Below, piece by piece: positions 1 through 7,987 of a DNA stretch of 64,000 bases. The DNA comes from Allopusillimonas ginsengisoli (GTDB taxonomy: Bacteria; Pseudomonadota; Gammaproteobacteria; Burkholderiales; Burkholderiaceae_B). The notes under the pieces were generated by a model. The model did no database searches, had not been told where the DNA came from, and saw only the letters and a program-made list of their open reading frames with translations. Every line of letters starts with the position of its first letter. The stretch's first letter is position 1. The stretch covers positions 62,001-126,000 of the forward strand of contig RAPG01000014.1 of NCBI GenBank assembly GCA_005239165.1, given 5' to 3'. A program made the position numbers and the translations under genes.

Positions 1-1
1 C

Positions 2-1048
2 ATGGCTCGTGGCATTTCGCCACTTAAAGATCTGCTTTCTTTACTTAGCATGATTCGGCTGTTGCTGCGTATCAAGCCCGGCATGGTGCACTCCTATACC
101 GCCAAGGCCGGGTTGATAACCATGCTCGCAGCCTGGATCTGCCGAGTCCCGGTACGGATACATACTTTCACTGGTTTGGTGTTCCCGACGCAAAAAGGCA
201 TGAAACAGATAATTCTGATCTGGACGGACCGCCTGACCTGCGCCTGCGCAAGCACGATCATTCCCGAAGGACAAGGCGTAAAGGACGATCTGATGCGCTT
301 CAGTATCACGCGAAAGCCTTTGAATTTGATAGGTCACGGAAATATCGCTGGAGTAGATACGATGCATTTTCATCGCCCCGCCGAAAACGTCCCGGAACAA
401 AGCCGTGATCTTGCTCGAAAATTGGGCCTGTCCGGGCAAGAGTTCATTTTCTGTTTTGTAGGCCGGCTGAACCGCGACAAAGGCATTGCCGAATTATTGG
501 AGGCGTTTGGCACACTGCCCGAATACACGCGCCTCATACTGATCGGCGCTTTGGATCTCACCGCTCCCATCTGCGAGCAGGATCAACTCATCATCAATCA
601 ACACAAACGCATCCATGCGTTGGGATTTTTTACCGATATACGGCCAGCGCTGCATCTTGCAAACGTACTAGTCTTGCCCAGTTACCGCGAGGGCTTTCCC
701 AATGCCGTTCTGCAGGCTGGAGCCATGGAACTGCCAGTCATTGCAACGGACATAAACGGCTGCAACGAAGTCGTTAAACCATCCATGAATGGCTGGTTGG
801 TACCGCCGCGTTCGGCGGCTGCATTACACGACGCAATGCGAACGGCGCTCGATACGCCGCCTTTGATGCGCCGACGGATGGGGGTACTGGCGCGCCAACG
901 CATAGTGCAGCGCTTCGAACAAAAGCAGCATTGGCGGAATATGGCGAACTTTTACACCGAAAGGCTTAGTTCGCTGCAAGAGAATACTGTGCAAGGTGGA
1001 TATAGTGGCCGCGAGCAGGAACAAAAAAAATTACTCAACCGACTATAG
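2..1048 (+). CDS. GT4-family glycosyltransferase, 5'-truncated by window edge
   Basis: Retaining glycosyltransferase of the GT4 (RfaB/WbpT-like) kind that adds a sugar to a surface polysaccharide intermediate on the cytoplasmic face. The visible 348 residues begin inside the N-terminal Rossmann domain: the segment RGISPLKDLL followed by VHSYTAKAGL normally lies some 60 residues into such enzymes, so the ATG at position 2 is probably internal and the true start is outside the window. The C-terminal nucleotide-sugar domain is complete, with GRLNRDKGIAELLEAF and the donor-binding EGFPNAVLQAGAMELPVIATD segment. The second Glu of the usual E-x7-E motif is Gln here. It lies 25 nt upstream of the next gene and runs in the same direction as the rest of the polysaccharide locus. 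The sugar specificity cannot be read from sequence. Confidence 0.88.
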   Translation: MARGISPLKDLLSLLSMIRLLLRIKPGMVHSYTAKAGLITMLAAWICRVPVRIHTFTGLVFPTQKGMKQIILIWTDRLTCACASTIIPEGQGVKDDLMRFSITRKPLNLIGHGNIAGVDTMHFHRPAENVPEQSRDLARKLGLSGQEFIFCFVGRLNRDKGIAELLEAFGTLPEYTRLILIGALDLTAPICEQDQLIINQHKRIHALGFFTDIRPALHLANVLVLPSYREGFPNAVLQAGAMELPVIATDINGCNEVVKPSMNGWLVPPRSAAALHDAMRTALDTPPLMRRRMGVLARQRIVQRFEQKQHWRNMANFYTERLSSLQENTVQGGYSGREQEQKKLLNRL

Positions 1049-1072
1049 CCGGCCGCGGCTTGGGAGAAACTG

Positions 1073-1444
1073 ATGCGCACCGAAGCGGAAGCCGCCAGCG
1101 AGCTATTGGGCTCGTTGAATATGCACCTTAAAAGAGGACAGGTGGCATATGACAACTACATCACAAGCGGAAAGAAGTTTTTATACGCAAAGATACTTAA
1201 AAACAATAACGAAAGAATAAGACAGCTCATCATGACCCAGGGCCATTGCCTTCCGCCCAAACAACAGACAGATGCCATCGACTTGGTTGCTCATATAGAT
1301 ATATGGGATGTTTTATGGGAAGACTTGAGTAGCGATAAGGTGCATGGCCTGAACGACGAGTTTTCGTTTGAGAATGTTGCCACTTTCCCGAAGGAATCGG
1401 TGGCTTCCCTCATTACTTACTATTCAACCATAATCAGTCAATAG
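1073..1444 (+). CDS. Small protein of unknown function in polysaccharide locus
   Basis: I do not recognise this 123-residue protein. It is soluble-looking, has no signal peptide or membrane segment, and is rich in Lys, Asn, Ile and Tyr. The start at 1073 is preceded by GGGAGAAAC, a reasonable ribosome binding site; an alternative ATG lies at 1121. It sits between a glycosyltransferase and a formyltransferase with gaps of 24 and 9 nt, so it is almost certainly co-transcribed. Its middle part is visibly more AT-rich than the flanking genes, with runs of AAA/AAT/ATA codons, which fits recent acquisition as part of a variable polysaccharide cassette. A role in modifying or assembling the same glycan is only inferred from position. 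Confidence 0.65.
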   Translation: MRTEAEAASELLGSLNMHLKRGQVAYDNYITSGKKFLYAKILKNNNERIRQLIMTQGHCLPPKQQTDAIDLVAHIDIWDVLWEDLSSDKVHGLNDEFSFENVATFPKESVASLITYYSTIISQ

Positions 1445-1453
1445 AGGCCTAAG

Positions 1454-2143
1454 ATGTCTGAAAAATCAAACGCCCCTATCCTTTTTCTGGGCAAGAAAAA
1501 CGATGGGCATTGCCAAAAGGCAATGAGCTTCATTGAAAGCAATTTCAATTTTGCGGTATGCCACCTTGGCGATTGGGATGACCCGATGCCCGAAGACATA
1601 AAAACCTGGAAAGGTGATTATGTCATTTCATATCTGTCAAGATGGGTGGTACCAGAGTCCGTAATCAAAAGCGCGAAGATTGCCGCTATCAACTTTCACC
1701 CGGCCTCGCCAGACTACCCCGGTATTGGTTGCAATAACTTCGCCTTGTACGAAGACGCAAAAGAATACGGCGTCACATGTCACCATATGGCTGCCACCGT
1801 GGACACCGGAGAAATCATCGTCGTTAAACGTTTCCCGGTTTTTCGAACGGATTCCGTCTCCACTCTGTTATCAAGAACGTACGACTTTCAGCTTGTCCTG
1901 TTTTACGAATTGATAGGGCAACTCCTTAACCGCGAAGCGCTGCCTCGATCAGGCGAAACGTGGGGACGAAAACCCTTTTCCAGAAAAGAATTCAATCAAC
2001 TGGAGGTGATTACTCCCTACATGACGCCTGATGAAATAAACAGGCGCGTCAGGGCTGTGAGTTACGGTGTCTGGCAGCCCAAGGTCGAGATTGGCGGTCT
2101 TGTCTTCTCGCTTGAGCCCGAAGCCATTAAGCAGTCCCGCTGA
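1454..2143 (+). CDS. Sugar N-formyltransferase (formyl_trans_N family)
   Basis: Predicted to transfer a formyl group from N10-formyltetrahydrofolate to the amino group of a nucleotide-activated amino sugar, as VioF/WlaRD-type enzymes do. The 229-residue protein has the formyltransferase catalytic signature: Asn80 and His82 in INFHPASPDYPG, and Asp117 in VDTGEI, spaced as in methionyl-tRNA and sugar formyltransferases. It is too short to be methionyl-tRNA formyltransferase and lacks that enzyme's C-terminal tRNA-binding domain. The neighbouring aminotransferase (3011-4312) and 4,6-dehydratase (4469-6583) would supply a 4-amino-4,6-dideoxy sugar nucleotide as substrate, which supports the sugar rather than the tRNA role. 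The exact substrate is inference. Confidence 0.85.
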   Translation: MSEKSNAPILFLGKKNDGHCQKAMSFIESNFNFAVCHLGDWDDPMPEDIKTWKGDYVISYLSRWVVPESVIKSAKIAAINFHPASPDYPGIGCNNFALYEDAKEYGVTCHHMAATVDTGEIIVVKRFPVFRTDSVSTLLSRTYDFQLVLFYELIGQLLNREALPRSGETWGRKPFSRKEFNQLEVITPYMTPDEINRRVRAVSYGVWQPKVEIGGLVFSLEPEAIKQSR

Positions 2144-2320
2144 AGCCTGCCCCCACAGGGCGGCCACCGTGCCGAAATGCTGTCAGATTCGCGATTTACG
2201 TCTTTAAGCCATCGTCCCATAAACACAGACGACAGCATACCTTCAGCCACTGCCTGATCAATAAAGCGGGCCCCAGTGAATGGCTGAGCCATCAATCCAT
2301 TAGTACACATTGGGAAGAAC

Positions 2321-2932
2321 ATGCTCAAGCGCCTTTTCGACGTCGTCGTCTCCGCGTGCAGCCTGGTGCTGCTATCTCCCGTTATTGCGATTATTGCCTG
2401 GCAGATTCGCCGCAAGCTGGGTTCGCCCGTGCTATTTCGTCAGCTTCGCCCCGGGCTGGATGGCAGACCGTTCCAGATGATCAAGTTCCGCAGCATGCGT
2501 AACGCCGTAGATGCGGCAGGCAACGCGTTGCCCGACTCGGATCGCATGACGCCGTTCGGCAGCTTATTGCGTTCCAGCAGTCTGGATGAACTGCCCGAGT
2601 TGTGGAATGTACTCAGGGGCCATATGAGCCTCGTCGGTCCTCGTCCGCTGTTGCTGGAATACCTGCCGCTTTACAGCGCTGAGCAATGTCGGCGGCATGA
2701 CGTCCGTCCGGGTATTACCGGTTGGGCCCAGGTCAATGGTCGCAATGCATTGGGATGGGAAGAGAAGTTCAAGCTTGATGCCTGGTATGTGGACAATCAT
2801 TCGTTCTTGCTGGATATGAAGATTATTTTGATCACCATAAAAAAGGTGGCACAGCGTGAAGACATTTCCGCAGACGGACATGTAACGGCGCATCTGTTTA
2901 AGGGAAATAAAGGTGAAACACAAAACCCGTAA
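2321..2932 (+). CDS. Initiating sugar transferase (monotopic phosphoglycosyl transferase, PglC/WcaJ C-domain type)
   Basis: Transfers a phospho-sugar from a nucleotide sugar to undecaprenyl phosphate, the first membrane step of glycan assembly. At 203 residues it is the minimal PglC-like form without the extra N-terminal helices of WcaJ/WbaP. Seen: an N-terminal hydrophobic re-entrant helix (about residues 5-28), FRQLRPGLDGRPFQMIKFRSM, the catalytic Asp89-Glu90 dyad in LDELPELWNVL, and GPRPLL followed by RPGITGWAQVNGRN. The gene follows a 177-nt gap after the formyltransferase, longer than elsewhere in the locus, so an internal promoter is possible. The start ATG at 2321 is preceded by a GGGAAGAAC ribosome binding site. 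Confidence 0.92.
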   Translation: MLKRLFDVVVSACSLVLLSPVIAIIAWQIRRKLGSPVLFRQLRPGLDGRPFQMIKFRSMRNAVDAAGNALPDSDRMTPFGSLLRSSSLDELPELWNVLRGHMSLVGPRPLLLEYLPLYSAEQCRRHDVRPGITGWAQVNGRNALGWEEKFKLDAWYVDNHSFLLDMKIILITIKKVAQREDISADGHVTAHLFKGNKGETQNP

Positions 2933-3010
2933 TCCGGACAAAGACGGTACCCGCGCAGAAGGAAACCTGCGCAGATTGATGTCCTTTAGCTCTTCACACG
3001 GAGCCAGACC

Positions 3011-4312
3011 ATGCTGAATACGCCGTTTCCTCCGTGGCCGAGCTTCAGCGAAGAAGAAGCCCGTGCCGTCGTCGAAGTTATTCTGTCAAACAAAGTGAAC
3101 TACTGGACGGGGCAGCAGTGCCGCCGTTTCGAAGAGGAGTTCGCTGCCTGGGCTGGATGCGAGCACGCCGTAGCACTGGCAAACGGTACGCTCGCATTGG
3201 ATGCTGCATTGAAAGCGCTCGACATCGGTCCTGGTGACGAAGTAGTGGTGACGTCTCGCACCTTCATCGCTTCAGTGTCGTCAGTGGTCAATGCCGGGGC
3301 CATACCGGTCTTTGCTGATGTCGACCGCAGCTCGCAAAACATAACAGCCGACACCATCCGCGCCGTAGTAACCCCACGCACGCGAGCTGTCATCTGCGTG
3401 CATCTGGCTGGCTGGCCTTGCGATATGGACCCTATCATGTCCCTGGCCGCAGAGCACAGGCTGTGGGTGATAGAAGACTGCGCTCAAGCGCATGGTGCCC
3501 AATATAAAGGCCGTTCCGTCGGCTCTATCGGCCACATCGGCGCATGGTCGTTCTGCCAGGACAAGATCATGACCACCGGAGGCGAAGGCGGCATGGTCAC
3601 GACCCATGACCGCGCCATTTGGTCAAAGATATGGTCGTTCAAAGATCACGGCAAAAGCTGGGAAGCCGTCTATGAGCGCAAGCACTCCCCTGGCTTTCGC
3701 TGGCTGCACGAGAGTTTCGGCACCAATTGGCGCATGCTGGAGATGCAAGCGGTGCTGGGCCGCATCCAACTGCGCCGCATGGCATCCTGGCACAGCAAGC
3801 GAAATGAGTATGCGAGTCGAATCTGGGAAACAGCCGCTGCCTTGCCCGCCTTGCGAGTTCCCCCGATGCCCCCTTCGATTCGCCACGGGGCTTACAAATG
3901 CTATGTATTCGTTGAACCGGATCAACTCAAACCGGGAGCCAGCCGAGATCGCATGATTAGCGAAATTAACGCCCATGGCGTACCGTGCTATTCGGGATCG
4001 TGTTCTGAGGTGTACCTGGAGAAAGCATTTGACAACACTGGCTGGCGCCCCGCACAGCGCCTGCCGGTCAGTAAAGAACTAGGCGAAAACGCCTTGATGT
4101 TCCTGGTGCACCCCACACTCAGTAATGCAGACATCGAGAAGACCTGCAGTGTGTTGAAACAGGTCACGGCCGAACAAGCATACCTTCCAACACTTCATGT
4201 GCCATTTCACATACCCAACGTGAAAACCCCTAAAGCCGAGGCCATCGCGATCGCGGTAGAAGCCCCGGCCACAGCCAGCTCCAGAGCATCCACTGCTTCA
4301 ACTGTGCCCTGA
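3011..4312 (+). CDS. DegT/DnrJ/EryC1/StrS-family PLP-dependent aminotransferase
   Basis: Converts a 4-keto-6-deoxy nucleotide sugar into the 4-amino sugar using glutamate and pyridoxal phosphate. Visible family marks in the 433 residues: the N-terminal substrate region (YWTGQQCRRFEEEFA), the NGTLALDAALKAL cofactor phosphate-binding stretch, EDCAQAHGA, and the Schiff-base Lys185 in WSFCQDKIMTTGGEGG. Family members usually end near 390-400 residues; this one has an extra ~40-residue tail rich in Ala, Thr, Pro and Ser that looks unstructured. Position between the initiating transferase and the WbpM-like dehydratase points to a role in making the trideoxy sugar loaded by these enzymes. Confidence 0.92.
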   Translation: MLNTPFPPWPSFSEEEARAVVEVILSNKVNYWTGQQCRRFEEEFAAWAGCEHAVALANGTLALDAALKALDIGPGDEVVVTSRTFIASVSSVVNAGAIPVFADVDRSSQNITADTIRAVVTPRTRAVICVHLAGWPCDMDPIMSLAAEHRLWVIEDCAQAHGAQYKGRSVGSIGHIGAWSFCQDKIMTTGGEGGMVTTHDRAIWSKIWSFKDHGKSWEAVYERKHSPGFRWLHESFGTNWRMLEMQAVLGRIQLRRMASWHSKRNEYASRIWETAAALPALRVPPMPPSIRHGAYKCYVFVEPDQLKPGASRDRMISEINAHGVPCYSGSCSEVYLEKAFDNTGWRPAQRLPVSKELGENALMFLVHPTLSNADIEKTCSVLKQVTAEQAYLPTLHVPFHIPNVKTPKAEAIAIAVEAPATASSRASTASTVP

Positions 4313-4382
4313 CGGCGCGTGTCGACGCAAACAGCTGATAGGTCAGTTGAGCTAAGCCGTCTGTCTTATATCGCCCCAGATC

Positions 4383-4410
4383 CCCTCTCCCTATCATCTC
4401 CATGAGAGGG
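4383..4410 (+). other. Intergenic RNA hairpin
   Basis: In the 156-nt gap before the dehydratase, CCCTCTC (4383-4389) can pair with GAGAGGG (4404-4410) around a 14-nt loop. There is no U-tract after it, so it is not a good intrinsic terminator; it may stabilise or separate the mRNA of the dehydratase gene. A short GCGTCGCGACGC palindrome follows just downstream. Confidence 0.35.
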
Positions 4411-4468
4411 ATGCGTCGCGACGCGCCATAACCCTCCAGATTTCTGGATCCACCAAGTAGAGGAATTG

Positions 4469-6583
4469 ATGAACTCCATCGCTACCACCCGCCGTGGACT
4501 GGACGCTGTCGCCTCGCACAAGTCCGCCAGCCTGCGCGCCCGACTTCTGGCCTTGCCACGCAGTCAAAAACGCCTGCTTCAAATCGTGTTTGACACCTTG
4601 CTGATATGGCTCGCGCTGTGGCTGGCGTTTTACCTCCGGCTTGACGACGCATCCGTCATCTCACCGCTGGGAGGACACGCCTGGCTGTTTATAGCTGCGC
4701 CACTGATCTCCCTTCCTATATTTGTGCGCTATGGGCTGTACCGGGCTGTCATGCGTTTTGTTGGGTATCAAACATTGATCACGGTAGGCCTGGCGGTAAC
4801 GACCTCTGCAATTCTGCTGGGCCTGTGCATTCTTTTTTATGCCGATCCTCCGGCCGTCATTCCGCGCTCCATCGTAGTGATCTACTGGTTGCTGAGTCTG
4901 ATGTTCATGAGCGGCCTCCGGCTGATCATGAAGCAATACTTTTGCAGGCGACCGACGGGCGAAACGCTTGGACTGTTCCGTCACAACGCCCCAGCCAGAC
5001 CCTCCCGTGTTCCCGTCGCCATCTATGGTGCCGGATCAGCAGGTAATCAGCTATTGATGGCACTGCGTCAAAGCTATGAACGCAATGCTGTCGCATTCAT
5101 AGATGACAATCCACAACTGGCCGGGCGTATCATTGCCGGCCTGCCCGTCTACCCGCCCGCAAGTCTGGCCAGCCTTCTTGAACATACCCACGCTGCCGAG
5201 ATTCTTCTTGCCATCCCGTCGGCACCGCGATACCGGCAGGCAGAGATCATCAACATGTTGACGCTTTATGCTGTCAAGGTGCGCAGCATCCCGGGCTTCA
5301 TGGATCTGGCCAGTGGCCGTGTACAAGTCAAAGACCTGCGCGAAGTCGATATCACTGATTTGCTGGGACGCGCACCGGTACAACCTCACCGTGAACTGTT
5401 TGAGCAATGCATTCTTGATCAGGTCGTTATGGTCACCGGAGCAGGCGGATCGATCGGCGCAGAACTGTGCAGGCAGATCATGGCTTCAAAACCTCGCCGC
5501 CTGGTGCTTTTCGAACAGTCCGAATTCAACCTGTACAGCATACATGGGGAACTTGAAACGCTAATCCAGCGGCGGCATCTCAATGTGGAACTAGTTCCAG
5601 TGCTCAGCTCCGTGCGCAACGGCGAGCGATTGTTCGATGTCATGTCGGTCTGGGAAGTGGACACCGTTTATCATGCTGCTGCCTATAAGCATGTTCCCAT
5701 GGTGGAGCGCAATATCTCCGAAGGCATCATTAATAATGTCTACGGCACGCTGTACTCTGCGCAAGCTGCCATCCGCGCAAAGGTAAAAAACTTTGTGCTG
5801 ATATCGACAGACAAGGCCGTGCGGCCCACAAGCACAATGGGCAGCACCAAGCGTCTTGCCGAACTGGTCCTGCAGGCGCTGGCCCAGCAATCTGTGCTAG
5901 GCCTGTACGGAGACCTCAGCGGGGATCTGACGGAAAACAAAACCCGCTTCACGATGGTGCGCTTCGGGAATGTGCTGGGTTCGTCAGGCTCGGTCATTCC
6001 GTTATTCACCAGGCAGATACGCACCGGCGGACCCGTTACGGTCACTCATCCCGAGATGACCCGCTACTTCATGACCATACCGGAAGCCGCGCAGCTGGTC
6101 ATTCAGGCTGGCTCCTTGGGCAAAGGCGGCGACGTTTTCGTTCTGGATATGGGCGAGCCCGTGAAAATCTATGATCTTGCGGCAAATATGATCCGATTAT
6201 CCGGATTAAGCGTCCGATCCGTGAAGAACCCCGCCGGAGATATCGCCATAGAATTTGTCGGGCTGCGACCTGGCGAGAAACTGTACGAAGAATTGCTTAT
6301 CGGCGACAACGTCACGCCGACAGAGCATCCCATGATCATGCGCGCCGATGAGCAAAGCATACAGTGGGAGCGGCTTAAAACGATGCTGACCGAGCTGGGC
6401 TGCAAAATCAAGGCAGACGATTATGCCAGCATTAGACACATCTTCTTCAGCCTCGTTGATGGGTATTCACCCGATGAGGAAATGGTGGACTGGATACACC
6501 TTCAGCAAATGGCGGGACGCCTCTCATCCGGGCATAGCGACCCCTACGCTAATCCGTCCGAGGTCGCACATTTCGAGACCTGA
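4469..6583 (+). CDS. Membrane-bound nucleoside-diphosphate-sugar 4,6-dehydratase (WbpM/FlaA1/CapD family)
   Basis: Catalyses NAD(P)-dependent 4,6-dehydration of a UDP-HexNAc, giving the 4-keto-6-deoxy sugar used by the aminotransferase upstream. The 704-residue protein matches full-length WbpM architecture: four transmembrane helices in roughly the first 150 residues, a CoA-binding-like Rossmann region (IYGAGSAGNQLL), then the SDR catalytic domain with VTGAGGSIGAEL near residue 321 and the catalytic Met457-x3-Lys461 in STMGSTKR. As in WbpM-type enzymes, Met replaces the usual catalytic Tyr. A TTG at 4466 directly precedes the ATG; I chose the ATG because AGAGGAA at 4459-4465 is at a better distance. 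It is the last gene of the polysaccharide locus. Confidence 0.94.
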   Translation: MNSIATTRRGLDAVASHKSASLRARLLALPRSQKRLLQIVFDTLLIWLALWLAFYLRLDDASVISPLGGHAWLFIAAPLISLPIFVRYGLYRAVMRFVGYQTLITVGLAVTTSAILLGLCILFYADPPAVIPRSIVVIYWLLSLMFMSGLRLIMKQYFCRRPTGETLGLFRHNAPARPSRVPVAIYGAGSAGNQLLMALRQSYERNAVAFIDDNPQLAGRIIAGLPVYPPASLASLLEHTHAAEILLAIPSAPRYRQAEIINMLTLYAVKVRSIPGFMDLASGRVQVKDLREVDITDLLGRAPVQPHRELFEQCILDQVVMVTGAGGSIGAELCRQIMASKPRRLVLFEQSEFNLYSIHGELETLIQRRHLNVELVPVLSSVRNGERLFDVMSVWEVDTVYHAAAYKHVPMVERNISEGIINNVYGTLYSAQAAIRAKVKNFVLISTDKAVRPTSTMGSTKRLAELVLQALAQQSVLGLYGDLSGDLTENKTRFTMVRFGNVLGSSGSVIPLFTRQIRTGGPVTVTHPEMTRYFMTIPEAAQLVIQAGSLGKGGDVFVLDMGEPVKIYDLAANMIRLSGLSVRSVKNPAGDIAIEFVGLRPGEKLYEELLIGDNVTPTEHPMIMRADEQSIQWERLKTMLTELGCKIKADDYASIRHIFFSLVDGYSPDEEMVDWIHLQQMAGRLSSGHSDPYANPSEVAHFET

Positions 6584-6656
6584 ACAGGCGGTTGCACCGC
6601 AGCCGCTGCAAATTGCAAAACACATGCCTATATTGATAATTATCTGGTACGCGTAC

Positions 6657-6686
6657 TAAATCGGAAAGCGGATGCTTGCCGATTTA
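6657..6686 (+). other. Hairpin after the polysaccharide locus
   Basis: TAAATCGG (6657-6664) and CCGATTTA (6679-6686) are perfectly complementary with a 14-nt loop. Only GGTAAAA follows, so a termination role is uncertain. It lies 73 nt after the dehydratase stop and 45 nt before the small membrane-protein frame. Confidence 0.35.
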
Positions 6687-6730
6687 GGTAAAAGAGTCAG
6701 CCGACCGGCCTGGCTCATTAAGGAGCTGTC

Positions 6731-7024
6731 ATAAATATCCGGTCGTTCAAGCTTGTCATCGACTTAAATCATGACAGCGCATACAGCTGGCGAGAAGTAT
6801 GGGAAGCTGTCAAATTTATTTACCGCCTGCCCGGGAACCTGCTGGTCGAAGGCTTGGGCCATGTTCCCTATGTATCTTCAGCGTTGCATATACGAGCTTC
6901 TGAAGCGGTGGGCTATAGTAGCCTGAACGGCCTGTTGTCAGTGACGCTTTCATTGCTGTTCTGGATCATCGTTGCGTTCGGTTTGTTGATACTGGCGTCG
7001 CCAGACACCGATGCCATCCTATGA
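6731..7024 (+). CDS. Small membrane protein, paralogue of 8661-9212, with ATA at the start position
   Basis: This 97-codon frame has no ATG, GTG or TTG start yet is clearly related to the protein at 8661-9212: by hand alignment a little over half of the first ~88 residues are identical, with no gaps. Shared blocks include KLVIDLN, YRLPGN, VEGLGH and a C-terminal membrane helix (about residues 71-93). A strong AAGGAG ribosome binding site sits five bases before ATA at 6731, exactly where the paralogue has ATG, and an in-frame TAA lies four codons upstream, so no earlier start exists. Either ATA is used as a rare start or the gene has been silenced by one base change. The loop DLNHDSAYSWRE matches the EF-hand pattern less well than its paralogue, as Gly6 is Ser. 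Confidence 0.6.
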   Translation: MNIRSFKLVIDLNHDSAYSWREVWEAVKFIYRLPGNLLVEGLGHVPYVSSALHIRASEAVGYSSLNGLLSVTLSLLFWIIVAFGLLILASPDTDAIL

Positions 7025-7133
7025 TGGCGACATCTATGATAACTATCACAATACTGACGCTGTGCCCATCGATGCCGCGTCCGAGATCGCCAGCAAATTC
7101 AATAAATCACAGCACTCACTAGCCACCCTTTGA
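7011..7133 (+). other. Possible frame-shifted tail or 40-residue ORF
   Basis: In the +1 frame relative to the small membrane protein, an ATG at 7011 opens a 40-residue acidic, Tyr/Asp-rich stretch (beginning MPSYDGDIYDNYHNTD) that overlaps the 3' end of that gene and stops inside the loop of the next terminator. No good ribosome binding site is visible. It may be a decayed C-terminal extension, in line with the longer tail of the paralogue, or chance. Confidence 0.2.
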
Positions 7134-7144
7134 GGTGGCTTTTT
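7121..7144 (+). terminator. Intrinsic terminator
   Basis: AGCCACC (7121-7127), a 6-nt loop and GGTGGCT (7134-7140) form a perfect 7-bp stem followed by TTTT. It ends the transcript of the small membrane-protein frame. The rest of the 7025-7329 gap holds only this and the next terminator, the low-confidence ORF at 7011-7133 and the leader of the carbonic anhydrase gene. Confidence 0.8.
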
Positions 7145-7193
7145 CAATATGCATGTGGGTAAGACTCCTCCCAATGCCACAAATGTAGGCCTC

Positions 7194-7231
7194 AAACCCG
7201 CACTGCCCCCGGCTATGCGGGTTTTTTGTTT
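7194..7231 (+). terminator. Second intrinsic terminator
   Basis: AAACCCGCA (7194-7202) pairs with TGCGGGTTT (7216-7224), a 9-bp stem with a 13-nt loop, followed by TTTGTTTTT. It is a strong terminator 50 nt after the first one, insulating the carbonic anhydrase gene. Confidence 0.8.
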
Positions 7232-7329
7232 TTACCGCCCGTCCACAGCAAGACAACCAGACTCAACGCCGAACGTCTACACGTAACCAGCGTAAAATTA
7301 CGGTTCTAACAATACCAAGGAGTCTCCTG

Positions 7330-7971
7330 ATGTTTCCCGAACGGCTTACCGAAGGCTATCAATCGTTTCTTCATGGGCGTCTTGAGCAAGAACGCGAGCG
7401 TTATGAAGATCTTGCCAGGCACGGTCAGCATCCGGAAATCATGGTGATTGGCTGTGGAGACTCCCGGGTCGCCCCAGAGACTATTTTCAACGCCGGGCCC
7501 GGCGAAATATTCGTGATACGTAATATCGCCAATCTGGTTCCGCCATGTGAATCTGATGCCGAAAGATCATTCCACGGCACCAGCGCCGCCATTGAGTTCG
7601 GCGTCAATGCCTTGCGCGTCAAGCATATTGTCGTATTGGGTCACGCTGCCTGCGGCGGGGTTAGCGCCTTCGCGAACAAAGCCACCCCTCTGTCAAAACG
7701 TGATTTCATCGGCAAATGGATGTCGCAGATTTCCCAGGTTGCAGAGCGGGTAGACCGGTCAAAATACGACAAAGAAGGCTGGATCCAGCAGCTGGAATGG
7801 GCAGTGGTTGAGTACAGCCTGCAAAACCTCATGACCTTTCCTGCCGTAAGCGAAGCAGTGGAAGCCGGCGAGCTCACCTTGCATGGGGCCTACTTTGGCG
7901 TGGCGACAGGGGTGTTGTTTATCAGAAACTCAACAACCGGCAAGTTTGAGCCATATACCGAAGCCGAGTAA
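7330..7971 (+). CDS. can: Beta-class carbonic anhydrase
   Basis: Interconverts CO2 and bicarbonate in the cytoplasm, supplying bicarbonate for carboxylases and buffering pH. The 213-residue length is usual for bacterial beta enzymes. The zinc ligands are Cys42 (in GCGDSRV, with the Asp44-Arg46 dyad), His105 and Cys108 (in GHAACGG), all intact. An AAGGAG ribosome binding site lies eight nt before the ATG at 7330. It stands alone between two terminators upstream and the convergent MgtC-like gene downstream. Confidence 0.95.
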   Translation: MFPERLTEGYQSFLHGRLEQERERYEDLARHGQHPEIMVIGCGDSRVAPETIFNAGPGEIFVIRNIANLVPPCESDAERSFHGTSAAIEFGVNALRVKHIVVLGHAACGGVSAFANKATPLSKRDFIGKWMSQISQVAERVDRSKYDKEGWIQQLEWAVVEYSLQNLMTFPAVSEAVEAGELTLHGAYFGVATGVLFIRNSTTGKFEPYTEAE

Positions 7972-7987
7972 GCGCCCTCGCCAGGCA

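Noticed and set aside
1680..1913. Second plus-strand frame within the formyltransferase gene
   Set aside because: Overlaps a clearly conserved catalytic region in another frame and has no start signal.
6590..6730. tRNA or small RNA gene in the spacer after the polysaccharide locus
   Set aside because: Only a simple 8-bp hairpin is present; no cloverleaf or conserved RNA motif could be drawn.
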